The notes beneath the pieces were generated by a model that ran no database searches, was not told the DNA's origin, and worked only from the letters and a program-made list of their open reading frames with translations. A program made the translations under genes and the position numbers. From Cheiracanthium punctorium (taxonomy: Eukaryota > Arthropoda > Arachnida > Araneae > Cheiracanthiidae), in NCBI GenBank assembly GCA_038373885.1, contig JAWZYV010002480.1, positions 62,001-126,000 on the forward strand: 64,000 nt of DNA, given 5' to 3'. Below are positions 1 to 11,304 of the stretch, piece after piece. Every line of letters begins with the position of its first letter. Position 1 is the first letter of the stretch.

Positions 1-563
1 ACGGGTGGAGGGTTACTTTACTGTGTTTTTTAAACCTAGCGTTTTTGTGTAATTTGGATTTATAAGTACCCCTACATTTTATTGAAAAAATCATTGCACT
101 TTTATGTAAATAAAACGAACTCTGCATGTGCATTCCTTGTCATTGTAAACTTTTGGGATATTCATCCGTTTAATGCTCTAAAAGAGCAAAAACGGCTTTC
201 AAAAAATGTGTCTGTAATGCATTTTGTTCGCGCATCACGCACGAACGGCTGAAGCGAAAGAAATTGAATGTGGTACCATAATACTTCACTTAATATAAGG
301 TTTGATTTTCCATTTTTTAAATGATTTTAGAGATTTTGTAAAAATATCGTAAATTTTAACTTGCCGAACAGTTGTCACATTTGTCAGTTTTGACATGAGA
401 CTTCAGGGAAAGTGGATCACGGAATCCAGGTAATCTCCGAAAATTTAGATTTTTGTTAATTGAATTTCATTAATCAAGCCTTTTTATTAAAATTTCTACT
501 TTTTCCACCTTTTGGGCTCTCCCCAAAATTTTTTGGGGCTACGTGTCTATAGAACTGCAAATA
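1..563. other. No gene seen (A+T-rich intergenic sequence)
   Basis: No convincing reading frame, RNA or repeat end was found. The stretch is A+T rich with short homopolymers. Near 515-540 there is a small local inverted motif built from CCCCAAAA and TTTTGGGG. Nothing functional is claimed. Confidence 0.5.
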
Positions 564-571
564 CCAATAAG

Positions 572-703
572 CAGTGGCGTAGCCAGAAATTTTTCATGGG
601 GGAGGGAGGGGAGGAGTTACGACTAGTGTAAAGAATATACATTTTGTATGACAAAAAATTCCTCATGGGGGTTGTGACCCCCTTTTCCTCTGCTACGCCA
701 CTG
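572..703. mobile_element. hAT-type MITE, 132 bp, with 8-bp target duplication
   Basis: The sequence starts CAGTGGCGTAGCCAG and ends CTGCTACGCCACTG, giving terminal inverted repeats of about 12-14 bp. It is flanked by CCAATAAG (564-571) and CCAGTAAG (704-711), an 8-bp target duplication with one mismatch, as expected of hAT elements. It has no coding capacity. A second copy lies in the opposite orientation at 50,764-50,882 with its own 8-bp duplication, which supports these boundaries. By family knowledge such elements are moved in trans by a hAT transposase; none is present in this window. Confidence 0.88.
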
Positions 704-837
704 CCAGTAAGGATTCCTGAGCCATTATTGATAAATATCATTTATCTTAGTTACACCATCAACAGAGCTTACGTGATCCCTGAAAATTTCAATAATTTTA
801 TCTGCAGGAATACATTAATACTACTGTTGCCGTAACA

Positions 838-1005
838 GTAGCCGAGCGCTAAGCGCTCTGAACTGGAAAACGGAAGATTCCTGGTTCAAACGCAGGTCGC
901 GTCCGCCGATCTAACAGTTCGGTGTTTTCCGTAGTTTTCTCCGAAACTTAGAGTAAATACGGGTTAGGACCCCTTAGAAAGACCCCCTTCGAAGAGCAAG
1001 TATAG
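838..1005 (+). repeat. tRNA-derived SINE head (Pol III type)
   Basis: A box-A-like motif (TAGCCGAGCGCT, from 839) is followed about 50 nt later by a box-B-like motif (GGTTCAAACGC, from 892), spaced as in tRNA genes. Between them the sequence resembles a class II tRNA (Ser/Leu-like) with an extended variable arm. The T-arm pairs only partly (CCTG with CAGG), so this is not a functional tRNA. A tRNA-unrelated body seems to follow (to about 1,005), which is the SINE layout. No clear tail or target duplication was found, so the 3' limit is a guess. Confidence 0.6.
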
Positions 1006-1384
1006 ATTATTTGGCCGAAATTCCACAACATTAATACCACTATTAATATTCAATTATAAAACCAACTGAAAAGAATTCATATCATGCATGGAAATTAACG
1101 TTTTGAAAATTTTTACTGCACTTAAAAAATCCACTGTAAGAAACGCTTAATTATAATGCAAGCACCTTCGCGAAATAGAAAGGGAAAATATTACTTAAAA
1201 AAACACCAGTTTGTTATGCCCACAATTAATAGAATTAATTATTTTCTACTCCTAGAGAATTAATTAATTCCCATAGAGATTAAAATTTGCGGAACTTTAA
1301 AATTTAACATGAATAGTTAATAATTTCTTAGACGTTAACTACTAAAACTAATTTTAGTTTATCTATAATTATTTTTTCCCTTTG

Positions 1385-2082
1385 CATACCTGCCAACTTT
1401 TACGGATTATCCGTAAAATATACGGATTTTAGTGTTAATTTACTGATGTACGGATATGACGAGTCATTTTACGGATTGTTTGGCGATTTTCGAAGTTCTC
1501 AATTTTTTTCAGTGCAATCTTTTTCCATCCGTCCAGAGAATATATACTTTCCCTTCAACACTCGTTTATTTAAATGTCCAATACCGTAAGAATAAAAATT
1601 GATTCCTATTTTGATTTTAAATGTAATTTTTTACCTCCCCTCCCCCTCATCTCTCGAAGAAACCAATAAAGGGGAAAAAAGCAGCATTGAATAGGGCAGT
1701 ATCTTTTTCCATCCCTCTTGAGAGTAAATATTTTTCCTTTAGTACTCTTTCATTTAAAGCTCCAATTCCGTAAGAATAAAAAGTTATTCCTATTTTAAAT
1801 TTAAATTTTTAACCCCCCCCCCCACCGGAAATCAGTCAGGAAGGAAAAAAAAACTTAAGTAGAGCAGGTTACCTAAAATGTAAATGAAAATGATATTAAA
1901 AATTAAATTTCATTTATGTCAAAAAGAGCATTTTGACAATAAATAAACTTAGTTTAACAAGTGGTAACAAGAGCACTAGTTATTAACAAAAAATGAACTT
2001 AGTTTTACTGATGTGAGATGGGAATTTACTGAAATGAGCACAAGATTTTACTGATGTTAATTTTCCCAGGTTGGCAGGTATG
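1385..2082. mobile_element. Non-autonomous TIR element, CATACCTGCCAAC ends
   Basis: The ends are CATACCTGCCAAC (left) and its reverse complement GTTGGCAGGTATG (right). The direct repeat CCTTTG abuts both ends (1,379-1,384 and 2,083-2,088), giving an apparent 6-bp target duplication. The 698-bp body has no reading frame of note. It contains an imperfect internal duplication of about 182 bp: a block beginning with CTTTTTCCATCC near 1,519 recurs near 1,702. The TIR looks like widespread arthropod MITE ends, but the superfamily is left open because 6 bp is not the usual hAT duplication length. Confidence 0.75.
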
Positions 2083-2088
2083 CCTTTG

Positions 2089-3109
2089 GAATATACACAT
2101 TTTTTTTCCCACATGCAGTTTTGTTTCGTTTCGTATTCTTGAAAGGTTAATAACCTTTCTAAATATATTCTGCCATATTATGTATTAATAGATTGTTGAA
2201 ATAAATGTGCGAAAATCTGGACTATTTCTTTTGGATGCGTTTAGTTTTAATTTTTGTTCTTCGAATTTTTTTTTCGTACTATGGTGGGATAAAATTAAGA
2301 TAAAGCTTTTATCAAAGTAAAGTGCCACTTTAGTTTAAGTTATTTTAATTGTACAGTACGTCTGTGTCTTCCCATTTAGAAAAAAAAAATAAAAGAAAGA
2401 AAGAAAAGAAAGCCTGAACGTTATTTTAAGATTATTTTTTATCACCAATGAAACTATAAATCCTAATTCCATTCTGTTGCTTTTATGAAAAATAAAAATC
2501 TTTGTTTTCTACCAGTCGTAACTGTTTAAAAGTTACTTTTAGTAATTTTTTATAGTTGAAATTTGTCATAAAATTTTCTGTAACCAAACAAACAGTATTC
2601 TAATGGTAGTTGGTTAAAGAATATATAATCGTAAAGAATATAGAGCTATACAATTGCATTGGTTAATTTTCATTGAAAGGGAAAAGATAATATCTAATAT
2701 TTCCTCTTGAATATTTAGAAATAAAACAACTTTTCAAATATATGATAATTTCTTGGCAGTATAATAAAAGCAGGTCTGGTTGCACTGTATTGCACTAACT
2801 GTTGAAATCAGATATCACTTGATTAATAAATCAATATCACAAAATAAAGAAGTATACACATTATAGAATGAAAAAAATTATAATAAATTACAACTTAACT
2901 CTGTGTTATTCATTAACTATTTAAATATTAAAAAGAAATGTGCAGGTAGGTTTTTGACATTCATTTTTTATATAGCTTCAAAGAAAAAAAATAATTTGAG
3001 AAATTCTATGTAAAGTTATTGTGTTATATTGCTAACATTTTCTTTCATATTTAAATCACTGGAATTTCTTTCCTTTTTTTACAATAAATTTATAAATAGC
3101 ATTAATATA
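2089..3109. other. No gene seen (very A+T-rich)
   Basis: Only short frames and homopolymer runs are present, for example a polypyrimidine and poly-A stretch near 2,380-2,410. No repeat ends or RNA motifs could be supported. Confidence 0.5.
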
Positions 3110-3447
3110 ATTTCTTAAATTACAAAATAAGAAGATAAACCTTTGTCTGAAGCAATAAAAATCATGCTTATGCTTTGTTTTACTATACCCACTGAAAAAA
3201 GTATTCAAGTAAAAGCAAAATTAGTCACTTCAGTTTAGTGAGTAACTGATTAGTTTTTGAGATATGCATAGCTTGAAATATATTACTGTTAATTGAAGTT
3301 ATTGTTATTTGTTGCATCATGCTGTTTTTATGAAGAAAAATGCTTTACAAATGAAACCGGTATAGGAAATTTGACTTAAATACATTTTTGGGAGGGTTTG
3401 CATTTCTGTTTGTACAATTTTGTACATTAACTTTATTTTCCTTATAT

Positions 3448-4029
3448 CAGAACCCAATCAAGACAATTGTGGTCCCTGGACAGAAGAAAAAAAATTAGGC
3501 CCCTTGCAAAAAACTCCCCTTAAAAAAAAAAAAAAAAAAAAAAAAACATTATGAGTGGCTTATGTAGAAAGTTTCAAATATTTTACCCCTTCCAAACACA
3601 TATTTTGTTTTAAGTAATCTGAAATCACAGTTGCTAACATGCACGGAATACAACCACTTTTTGTACAGTCATTTATGTAAATATTTATTAAAATGACAAA
3701 TAATTCAAAAATGTCGCTATTTTTTAACATTAAAAATACTCTTTACAAAATGTAGCTAGTTATTTTCTTACATATTGGTATGCTATATCAACTATAGAGC
3801 ATTTCGAAGAATAAAAAATAAGTTTAAATTAATTTATGCACAAACGTAAATTTGAATTATTTTCATTGTTCAAACTTTATAATTAAAAAATCATTTAACT
3901 TTTGAAATTTTTTTATCGTTTGTAATTTTATTGTAAAATTATAAAAGTTTAAGATGTACGATTTTTAGGCCCTAAAATCTGTGGGCCCTGGGCAGTTGAC
4001 CCATTTGCCCTGCCGGTAATATGGCACTG
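3448..4029. mobile_element. Insertion within duplication copy 1 (possible hAT-like relic)
   Basis: Comparison of the two duplication copies shows that 3,448-4,029 is extra in copy 1: copy 2 passes directly from its TTATATAG to its TAATAAAAATTATTA stretch. The segment begins CAGAACCC and ends GGCACTG, reminiscent of hAT CAG...CTG ends, but the flanking 8-mers (CCTTATAT and CTTTATGA) match at only 5 positions. It includes a long poly-A run (about 3,521-3,546). No reading frame of interest. Confidence 0.45.
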
Positions 4030-4203
4030 CTTTATGATAGATATATTTTAATAAAAATTATTACTTATACCTCCGTTTTTTAGGAGGGGAGGGGTCAACA
4101 GTTACATGGATAATGTTTTTTTTTTAAGAAAAGATAAATTTTTTCAAAAAGATATCCATATGTTTTGCTTTACTACATTTCTAGTTGCACGTTTTTGTAC
4201 ATT

Positions 4204-4205
<2 letters not shown>

Positions 4206-4245
<40 letters not shown>
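4206..4245. repeat. (TA)n microsatellite
   Basis: About 20 uninterrupted TA units are visible, with no orientation. The run lies inside duplication copy 1 and is missing from copy 2 at the matching position, so it expanded after the duplication. Confidence 0.95.
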
Positions 4246-4251
<6 letters not shown>

Positions 4252-4909
4252 TTTTTAATGGTATCTCACTTAAGTTTCTATTACTTATAATTTACTAAGC
4301 TAATAATTACTTATTCAAAAGAATATGCAGTAAAAGTTTTTAGAAGCAAATTTATCCATTCATTTATTTTTTGGAGGGCAGTGCCATGTTCCGTTTGTTA
4401 TTTAAACCTTAATTTTATGTTTGTCTATGGTTTGAAGTTTGCATTTTTATAGGTGCAAATTTTTGAGTTCAAGTACCAAACATTTTAATTTTGCCCAATA
4501 AAACCCGGGTTTTTTTTCACCCTAAACAGTGGGGATTTTTTTAATAAAACCCGCCCGGGTTGGACTTTTACAAAAAACCTGGGTTTTTTTTACAACCCTG
4601 TTTAGTATATCACTCTTAAAGGTTTTGTCAGTTAAAAGCTAATTTGTGTTATATGCAGTCCTGAAGTCATTATGTAAATTAAGCATATGCATACATGTAT
4701 TTGTTATTAATTTTTAATGCTATAAATTTGACCCACACAAATCCACTCAATAAATGAACACAAAAAATATATGTATAATGTATTTACCACAAAGCTACGT
4801 GCACATAAACTATGCATTATAACTTGAAGTGTGCGCAAAATATGATTCGCTATAATTTAAAATTATTGCATATTCCCTCCTTTTTTAAAGAAGGGTTAAA
4901 AAAAGTTAA

Positions 4910-5770
4910 TAATTTTTTAGATTATAAAATAGGAAGACAAGCCTTTGTCTAAAGTCTAAGGCAATAAAAATTATCCATATGCTTTGTTTTTCTAAACCCA
5001 CTCAAAAAAGCATTCGATAATAACCAAATTTCTCACTTCAGTTTAGTGAGACTCTAATTAGATTTTGAAATACGCGCAACTCAAAAGATAACAAGTATTG
5101 TTTATGTTCCATCATGCATTTTTCATGAAGAACAATGCTTTACCAAACAAACCGATATAGGAAATACGACTGAAATCAAATAGTGTTTTGGGAAGGGTGT
5201 GCATGTCTGTTTGTACAATTTTGTACATTAGCTTTATTTATATTTTCTCCTTATATAGTCTGATGTGTCTTAATAAAAATTATTATGCACATCACTTTTT
5301 TAGGGGAAGAGGGGAAGGATAAACAATTACATGGATAATGTACTTTTTTTAGAGATAACCCTTCATCCAAGACGACAAATGTTTCCATCTGTTTTGCTTT
5401 ACTACTTTTTTATTTGCAAAATTTTGTACATTAGATAAATACATCTTGATATATTTTAATGGTATGCCACATTTAAGTTTTGTTACTTATGATTTGCTGA
5501 GCTAATCATTATTTATCCAAAAGAATATACAGTGAAAGTTTTTAGAAGCAAATTTATTCATTCATTTATTTTTATTTATTTTTTGGAGGGCATTGCCAAG
5601 TTCTGTTTGTGAGTTAAACCCTAATTTTATGTTTGTCTGTGTTTTTAGAAGTTTACATTTCTACATGTGCAAACTTTTAAGTACAAATGCTAAATATTTT
5701 AATTTTGCCCATATCCCCCCCCCAAAAAAAAAACGGGTATTTCAATAAAACCCTCCAGGGACGGGTTTTA
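4910..5770 (+). repeat. Ancient direct duplication, copy 2
   Basis: This is the second copy of the 3,110-4,560 repeat, without the 580-bp insertion and the TA run. A 91-codon open frame near 5,687-5,962 overlaps its end and the following sequence, but that frame is not conserved in copy 1 and starts in homopolymers, so it is not called as a gene. An (AAT)n run follows at about 5,959-5,977. Confidence 0.7.
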
Positions 5771-5979
5771 TTAAACTCCAAAATACATTTTAGTTCCCAT
5801 GTATTTGTTGTTATTTTTCATTTCATTTTATTTATTTGGGGCGGTGTGTTGTTTTTCGACTATTTAATGCTGCTGTCTGACGTTCTTAACCATTGGGCAA
5901 TTGCGATCTCAGAACCATACCGCTGCAATAAGAATTGCCCTTCCTGCATGAATTTAAAATAATAATAATAATAATAAAG

Positions 5980-6590
5980 GAATCACGTATGCTAAAAGCA
6001 TAATTATATGTTTAGAAAAACACCAAATCATTGAAGCATTTCGTTTATATTTACTCTTAATTATATTAATAAAACTTCCGCATGTGTTTAACACACACGT
6101 AAAAAAAAGGAAGAAAGAAAGGGGGAAAAATAATCCATTAATACTTATTTAGTTTTGTAGGTACTAATCCATTTTAGAGATAAAAATGAATGTTAACTTC
6201 CGAATGCTAAGCTATAAGTCAGTGATTTTATCCAATAAAAAGTCTGAAATAGTTCCGCCAGCCGAAGAAATACTAAATACTATGTCCATTAATCAATAAA
6301 TTTTCTGTAATACGTTTTTCCTGTAATATTTCTTTTCTTTCATGGTACAATCAGAAATGTAATTTTTCCAATATTGAATTCGCCAAATCAAATTAAGACA
6401 TTCTTTTAGTGATTGCGTAAGTATATTTTTTTAAACAAGTAGTAGAGAAAAATATAGGACCGTTACAGCTGAATGCTAAATTAACTTTAAATTACGATTA
6501 TTTACGTTAAGTTTACAGGAATTAAGTATACGAAATCTAGAGAGAGAAAAAAATGGGTCAGAAAAATTGCAGTACTGTCTGAATTGATGT
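5980..6590. other. No gene seen
   Basis: A+T-rich sequence with short homopolymers. No repeats with recognisable ends and no supported coding region. Confidence 0.5.
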
Positions 6591-6591
6591 A

Positions 6592-7235
6592 ACACAAGTG
6601 ATATTTTCAAGAAATCCTTTATTAATTACAAATTACAAACAATGAAAAACAAGAAAGATAAAAAAAAAACATGCCAAACTCCATGCAAAAACAATTTCCA
6701 ACTCAAAAGTCTTAATTGAGTCACATTTGAATACATTTCAACAATATGCCGCCCCCAAATAAATTACATTAAATTAAAAACTACTACAACCAATAAATAA
6801 GAAAAACTGGGGTTTGGAGTTCTAATTGACACAGATATAAAAGATATAGCAGATATTAATGCATTTTTTCCAGATCCTGCAAAGAACTTTAAATCTCATA
6901 TAGGCAACCTGCAGCCCGCGAGTCGGAAGTGGCCCACTCCGACTTTTGTCCGGCCGGCGGAACATTCGAAACTCCATATAAAAACCGTAAAAACCATTCA
7001 AAATCCTAAATAAATCCCAACTATGTGGCACACGACTTCGCTAGCATCAGTTTGACCCCCAACTTTCCAAAAATTGCCCATACCTGCTTGCACATATTGT
7101 ATTGTGCTTGAAATGAATGAATGTCTCTGAACTGCCATAGACCGTAATGCATTGCCATGATTATTCTTTTGAGTGATCGTCTAGAAGACCTGTGAACGCT
7201 ACCAATAAATTATTTCTTGAAATTATCCCTTGTGT
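6592..7235. repeat. Inverted-repeat-bounded segment, about 640 bp
   Basis: About 40 bp at the left (ACACAAGTGATATTTTCAAG onward) is repeated in inverted orientation at the right end, ending near 7,235, with most positions matching by eye. I found no target duplication and no coding region. It may be a foldback or TIR-type non-autonomous element. Within it, 6,905-6,985 is unusually G+C rich compared with its surroundings. Confidence 0.4.
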
Positions 7236-8470
7236 TCGTATTAATTCTCAAACTACTTTAGTTTTGAAAATAATTTTTTAATCGTCTTTTTATGCAAGGT
7301 ATATTAATTAATTTTAATTTCAGTGATTAAAGTAACTGTGAAACATGGCTATTTAATTTGGAAAGTGCTTTGTCGCTTATATATTAATGCGGATTTTTCA
7401 TTGTACACATTATATTGAACTGAATTTGACTAAATATAAAAGCATAAAAGAAGGAGGGTATGTATCGAAGGTTATAATTTTGGCTTTAATTTGCTCACAA
7501 ATAAAAAAGAAAAGTCCTGTTTTCGATAATTTTTTTCCATTATAAATCTGATAAAAGTCTGATAAAAATCGATACTTATCTCCGATTTTAATCGCAAATA
7601 AATATTGCCTGAGGGTCTATTCTATTAAACCGAACTCTAGTTTCCAAAGCTCTGCAGCAACAATCTCTTCTCATTTCATATTGAAGTCAGTGTGAAAAAG
7701 TAAAAAATACAAATTTTCATTATTTAGAACGAATAATCAGTGATTTTAAACATTGAAAAATATTTCCCCTATTTATTGTAACTTCAAAAAAATTATACAA
7801 CTTATTTAGAATTAAATTGTCTTAGTTAATAATTAGTAAATTTGGTTTGGAAAAGTCATAAATATTAAGATACATAAATTTTATTTGAATGAAACGTTAC
7901 AATACCTCCTAAAATAAATGTTTGCTCAATTCTGACCATTTCACTCTCACAATTTTTTTTTTTTTTACATTCACTCTACACCGACAAGCATATTTCTAAG
8001 TGCTTATTTCTCAAAGTCAAGTGCCCATACCTTATTTTGTGTAACGTGTTGCTGTGCGTGCCCACTTGATTTTATTTTAACGCCACTTGCATTATCAAAC
8101 TCCTGCCATTTGCGAGTATCCCCTTTTACCTCACTCATAATTTGTATTTTCCTTGTTAGGACTCTCTCGTCTTCATTGATTGAAAACACGAGGAAAACAG
8201 CGCTGCTCGTTTCTTTCTGATATGCAAAATAGCTTTATTGATTTCGGATAATCTTCACTTTACTATCGTATGCAAAGATTCCAGGCTCAAGACTGCCTTT
8301 TCTAATGGTAATTCCGTGTTTTCAGGGCGGTCAAATATGTCAAAAGCTAATGCACTTCAGGATGCTCGATGAAACACGTTTAAAGTTTTTCAAGAAGTAT
8401 CGCCACTTCGTTATCATCCAGTTCTCTAATATTTCGTGTCGCTTTTAGAACGTCCTATCGAGGATTTTAA
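7236..8470. other. No gene seen
   Basis: A+T-rich sequence without recognisable coding, RNA or element ends. A 61-codon minus-strand frame near 8,004-8,189 has no recognisable motif. Confidence 0.45.
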
Positions 8471-9221
8471 CCCTTTGAAGCTCAAGCATCTTCACGTTAA
8501 AATAGAACGCCTACTGGCTAAACTGCCCAACCCTGAAAAAGTGCAAATCGTTGCCATAGATCCATTTAACTACCAACAACATAGCAGTCGATCAAATCGC
8601 CTATCTAGCGCCACAGAGATAAAGATGTTTTCTGATACAGTTGGCTGTACGGCCGCACACAGATAAAATTTCGAAATTTGAGAAATGTAATTTAAGTTTT
8701 CAGTTATACAGAACTAAATTACCGCATGGTTGATAGAATTAAAAGTGAGTCGATTTGGGCCACCTGTGTACAGTACATACCTTAATCCTTTAACGCGCAG
8801 TGTTCTCGCTCTGGGGACACCAAACTCTGACGTTTTGACTGTTGCCAGTCACAAAGAATAGATTTGATTTCTATAAAAATAGTTGCGGGTGACATAGCTC
8901 CACGTGAATCCTTTACTTTTTAGCATGTCATTTCCCGTAAAAACAATTGTCACGATTATTTTTAACAGCACTGACATCTGCTGAAAAATGGAAGAATGCG
9001 AGAACAGCCGGATAGATTGCCCAGTGCTGAAAAATGGGCAGCCGTTGCCATCGCTCGACTTAACTACCAGCAAGATGGCCGACGATCGAAACGTTCATCG
9101 CGTGCCACAGATCTAGAGACCCATTTTTTACGCAGCTGTCGTCTAAAAATCTTGCTGGTAGTTAAGTCGAGCGATGGCAACAGCTTTTTTCAGCATTGGG
9201 AAAAGGTTGCGCCTCAAAGGG
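8471..9221. mobile_element. Candidate TTAA-flanked (piggyBac-like) non-autonomous element
   Basis: TTAA lies immediately outside both ends (8,467-8,470 and 9,222-9,225). The ends are CCCTTTGAAGCTCAAGC on the left and, as reverse complement, CCCTTTGAGGCGCAACC on the right, matching at 13 of 17 positions. TTAA duplication and CCY-type ends are piggyBac traits. The body holds two diverged copies of a CGTTGCCAT...TTAACTACCA block (about 8,549 and 9,042) and a long hairpin (9,044-9,181). No transposase was seen. Confidence 0.5.
9044..9181. repeat. Perfect 33-bp stem hairpin with 72-nt loop
   Basis: 9,044-9,076 is the exact reverse complement of 9,149-9,181. Partial pairing extends outward to the CAGTGCTGAAAAA and TTTTTCAGCATTGG blocks. 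A transcript would fold into a long duplex. It lies inside the TTAA element, so an internal inverted duplication is the simplest origin; a small-RNA precursor role is only a possibility. Confidence 0.85.
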
Positions 9222-9225
9222 TTAA

Positions 9226-10480
9226 TCATATGATAGAACCGGCCCTAACGAACTGTTCACCTCTCCATTCGTCGTAAAGACAATCGTTACATATTTACGA
9301 TAGAGAACTGACAGATTTACTAACTGGAATTACCAACACATATCCTTTTTCTTTTTTTAAGGGTTAAAAGCTCCATATATTATCCCCACTTTCAAAATTT
9401 TAACACACAAGTATGGCAATTACGAACGCGGCAGCAGTGTAAAAAAAATACATATAAGAAGGGAGTTTAATTCCCAAACAAATGTTGACCATTATCAGAA
9501 AGATCAATGGCATAACTGAGTTAGTACTGGGATTTGTGTGTTGGAAAGAAGGGACCTAGGTTATATCCTCCTACTCCTAGAAATTCATTAGCTCTACCTT
9601 GAAAGATTTGATTGTCTATTCCAAGAATAGGAGATGGAAACTTGTAGGTGGTTGAGGTTGTAGGCCACATCCCTCACTAGAATCGCTCAAAATCGCCCTC
9701 TAGTTGCATAAAAACAAAAATATTAAACTAGGGGGGGAAAGCAATCGGTTGTTTTTGTAGGGACAGCCTGCAAGCCTCTCAAAATACAAGGATCTATAAA
9801 AACTTGTGATTTACAAAATTGGCAAATAAATCTTCTAATAAAAAGTAAGAAAATACTTTGATTTGAAGAAAACAAATGGTAATGAAAAAAAATAACAAAG
9901 AAATGGAAACAATGCAGAATTCTTAAAAAAAAAAAAGAACCATGACAAAAATTGAGACTTGGCAAAGTGTAAAAGTAGTGCATATGAATTTTATTTTCAT
10001 TTTATTAAGAAAAGTACGTGTTAATAATTAGATGGCATTTTCTGCGTTTTTCTATCATATCACAGAAGACGAAAAAAAAAGAAATTGTAAAATACACTTC
10101 TTAAATATCATTAAGATTTTTAAATAGCAGACAGCTATACAATGAACCCTACTGCATATTTCAGGCTAGAGAATTATTTTTGGAAAAGTAATTTCCTGGT
10201 ACATTTGTGGTAGAAATAGCTGCCTTTTAATATACACCCCCGTCGTATCCGTTCTAAATTTAAACCGCTACCACTTTCTCACTCAATGCTTATGATATAA
10301 TAAGAGAGCATAAAAAATAATCGATATTTCTTTTGGTATATTTATATCGATTTAGTATAATTTTGCATAAAACTCCGAATGTTAAAGGCGTGGCTCCAAA
10401 TACACTCGTTTAAAAATACAAATTTTAGAGCAATTTTCAAATTGAAATTGTGATTAAGATCATGCTTTTTTCTTTTTTTT
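9226..10480. other. No gene seen
   Basis: A+T-rich sequence. An 86-codon minus-strand frame (9,723-9,983) is low complexity (F, H and L rich) and is not supported as coding. No other signals. Confidence 0.45.
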
Positions 10481-10534
10481 TAATAAGGGCAGTCAAATGA
10501 AAACGAGACACACGAGAAAAAAAGTGAGTTAAGT

Positions 10535-10850
10535 ATTTATTATTTTAAAAGTAATCACCATAATTGTTAATACATTTATTCCACTCTGAGACAAAACAGT
10601 CAATGACTTCTTGGAAATATGTTTGCTATTGCCTAAATAATCCTTATTCTACCCAGGTTTTGTATGTGCACCTCTTTGTACAAACCAGTCAACGGCCACG
10701 GATGTCTTTTCTCAGGTCCCCATAAATGAGGAAATCACAAACGAAACTCCTACAGAATAGTCGCGGCAACCTTGGCAACATGTAGACAGACATTATCGCA
10801 CAGCATGATGACGCTGTCCGTCAACATGCCTAGGTATTTAGACTTGATGA
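10535..10850 (-). pseudogene. Mariner transposase C-terminal remnant
   Basis: Reading the minus strand, one frame gives SVIMLCDNVCLHVAKVAA, matching the mariner block around the second catalytic Asp (usually HDNARPH). Another frame further on gives FQEVIDCFVSEWNKC followed by INNYGDYF and a stop, the standard C-terminal end of mariner transposases. Between them are in-frame stops and at least one frameshift, and the third catalytic residue region is scrambled. The N-terminal DNA-binding half is missing. The protein would have catalysed cut-and-paste transposition at TA sites; this copy cannot. Confidence 0.72.
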
Positions 10851-10883
10851 TGTGCTTGAATCTTTGCAGTTTCCACTTACCGC

Positions 10884-11043
10884 CATGGGCGCCGGCATGA
10901 ATATTTCCCAGAGGGGGGCAAAGGCTACTTCAACGTATGGTTACCATATTGGAAAGAGCAAAAAAGCAAGGAAAAACACTGCATTTAAAAATCTAGGGGG
11001 GGTGGGCATGCCCCTCCCTTGCCCTATGTCGCCGGAGCCCATG
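10884..11043. mobile_element. 160-bp MITE nested in the mariner relic (8-bp TSD)
   Basis: The ends CATGGGCGCCGGC and GCCGGAGCCCATG form the terminal inverted repeat. The direct repeat CTTACCGC flanks it perfectly (10,876-10,883 and 11,044-11,051). An 8-bp duplication suggests a hAT or P-type mobiliser. It interrupts the mariner relic, so it is the younger of the two. Confidence 0.9.
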
Positions 11044-11304
11044 CTTACCGCTGAACATTAAGTGTCCTTGCGCATATCTTGTTCTTCTGCATTCCTGGCC
11101 GTCATAGCGATGTCGTACGTACACGCGACTCGTTGAAGTCCCCTTGATCGCGTCTTACGCAGACAAAAGGTACAGCAGTGAATGTTCGCACTTTCCTGAC
11201 TGATTTTCAGAAGAGAATACTCCTATATACACACCTACCTACGTTACTAACTTCCACGTCATTTTCGTTTTATCGTTTGTCTTGTTTTCATTTGACTGCC
11301 CTTG

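Larger units (their letters stand above)
3110..4560 (+). repeat. Ancient direct duplication, copy 1
   Basis: This copy matches 4,910-5,770 in the same orientation. Blocks shared in order include the CACTTCAGTTTAGTGAG block, the TGTACAATTTTGTACATTA block, ATTACATGGATAATG, TTTTAATGGTAT, and a long block around AGTTTTTAGAAGCAAATTTAT. Many substitutions and indels show the duplication is old. Copy 1 is interrupted by a roughly 580-bp segment (3,448-4,029) and by a long TA run that copy 2 lacks. No coding potential is conserved between the copies, so a duplicated gene is unlikely; a repeated transposon body is possible. Confidence 0.72.
10486..11304 (-). mobile_element. Decayed mariner-like element
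   Basis: The ends are AGGGCAGTCAAATGAAAACG (left) and, as reverse complement, AGGGCAGTCAAATGAAAACA (right), so there is a terminal inverted repeat of at least 20 bp. TA lies near both ends, but the exact TA boundary at the left is uncertain by 2 bp. Transposase remnants are read on the minus strand. Removing the nested 160-bp MITE leaves about 660 bp, so roughly half of a full-length mariner is missing. Confidence 0.82.

Noticed and set aside
838..905. A functional tRNA gene
   Set aside because: The A and B boxes are present but the stems do not pair well and no acceptor stem closes, so it is a SINE head.
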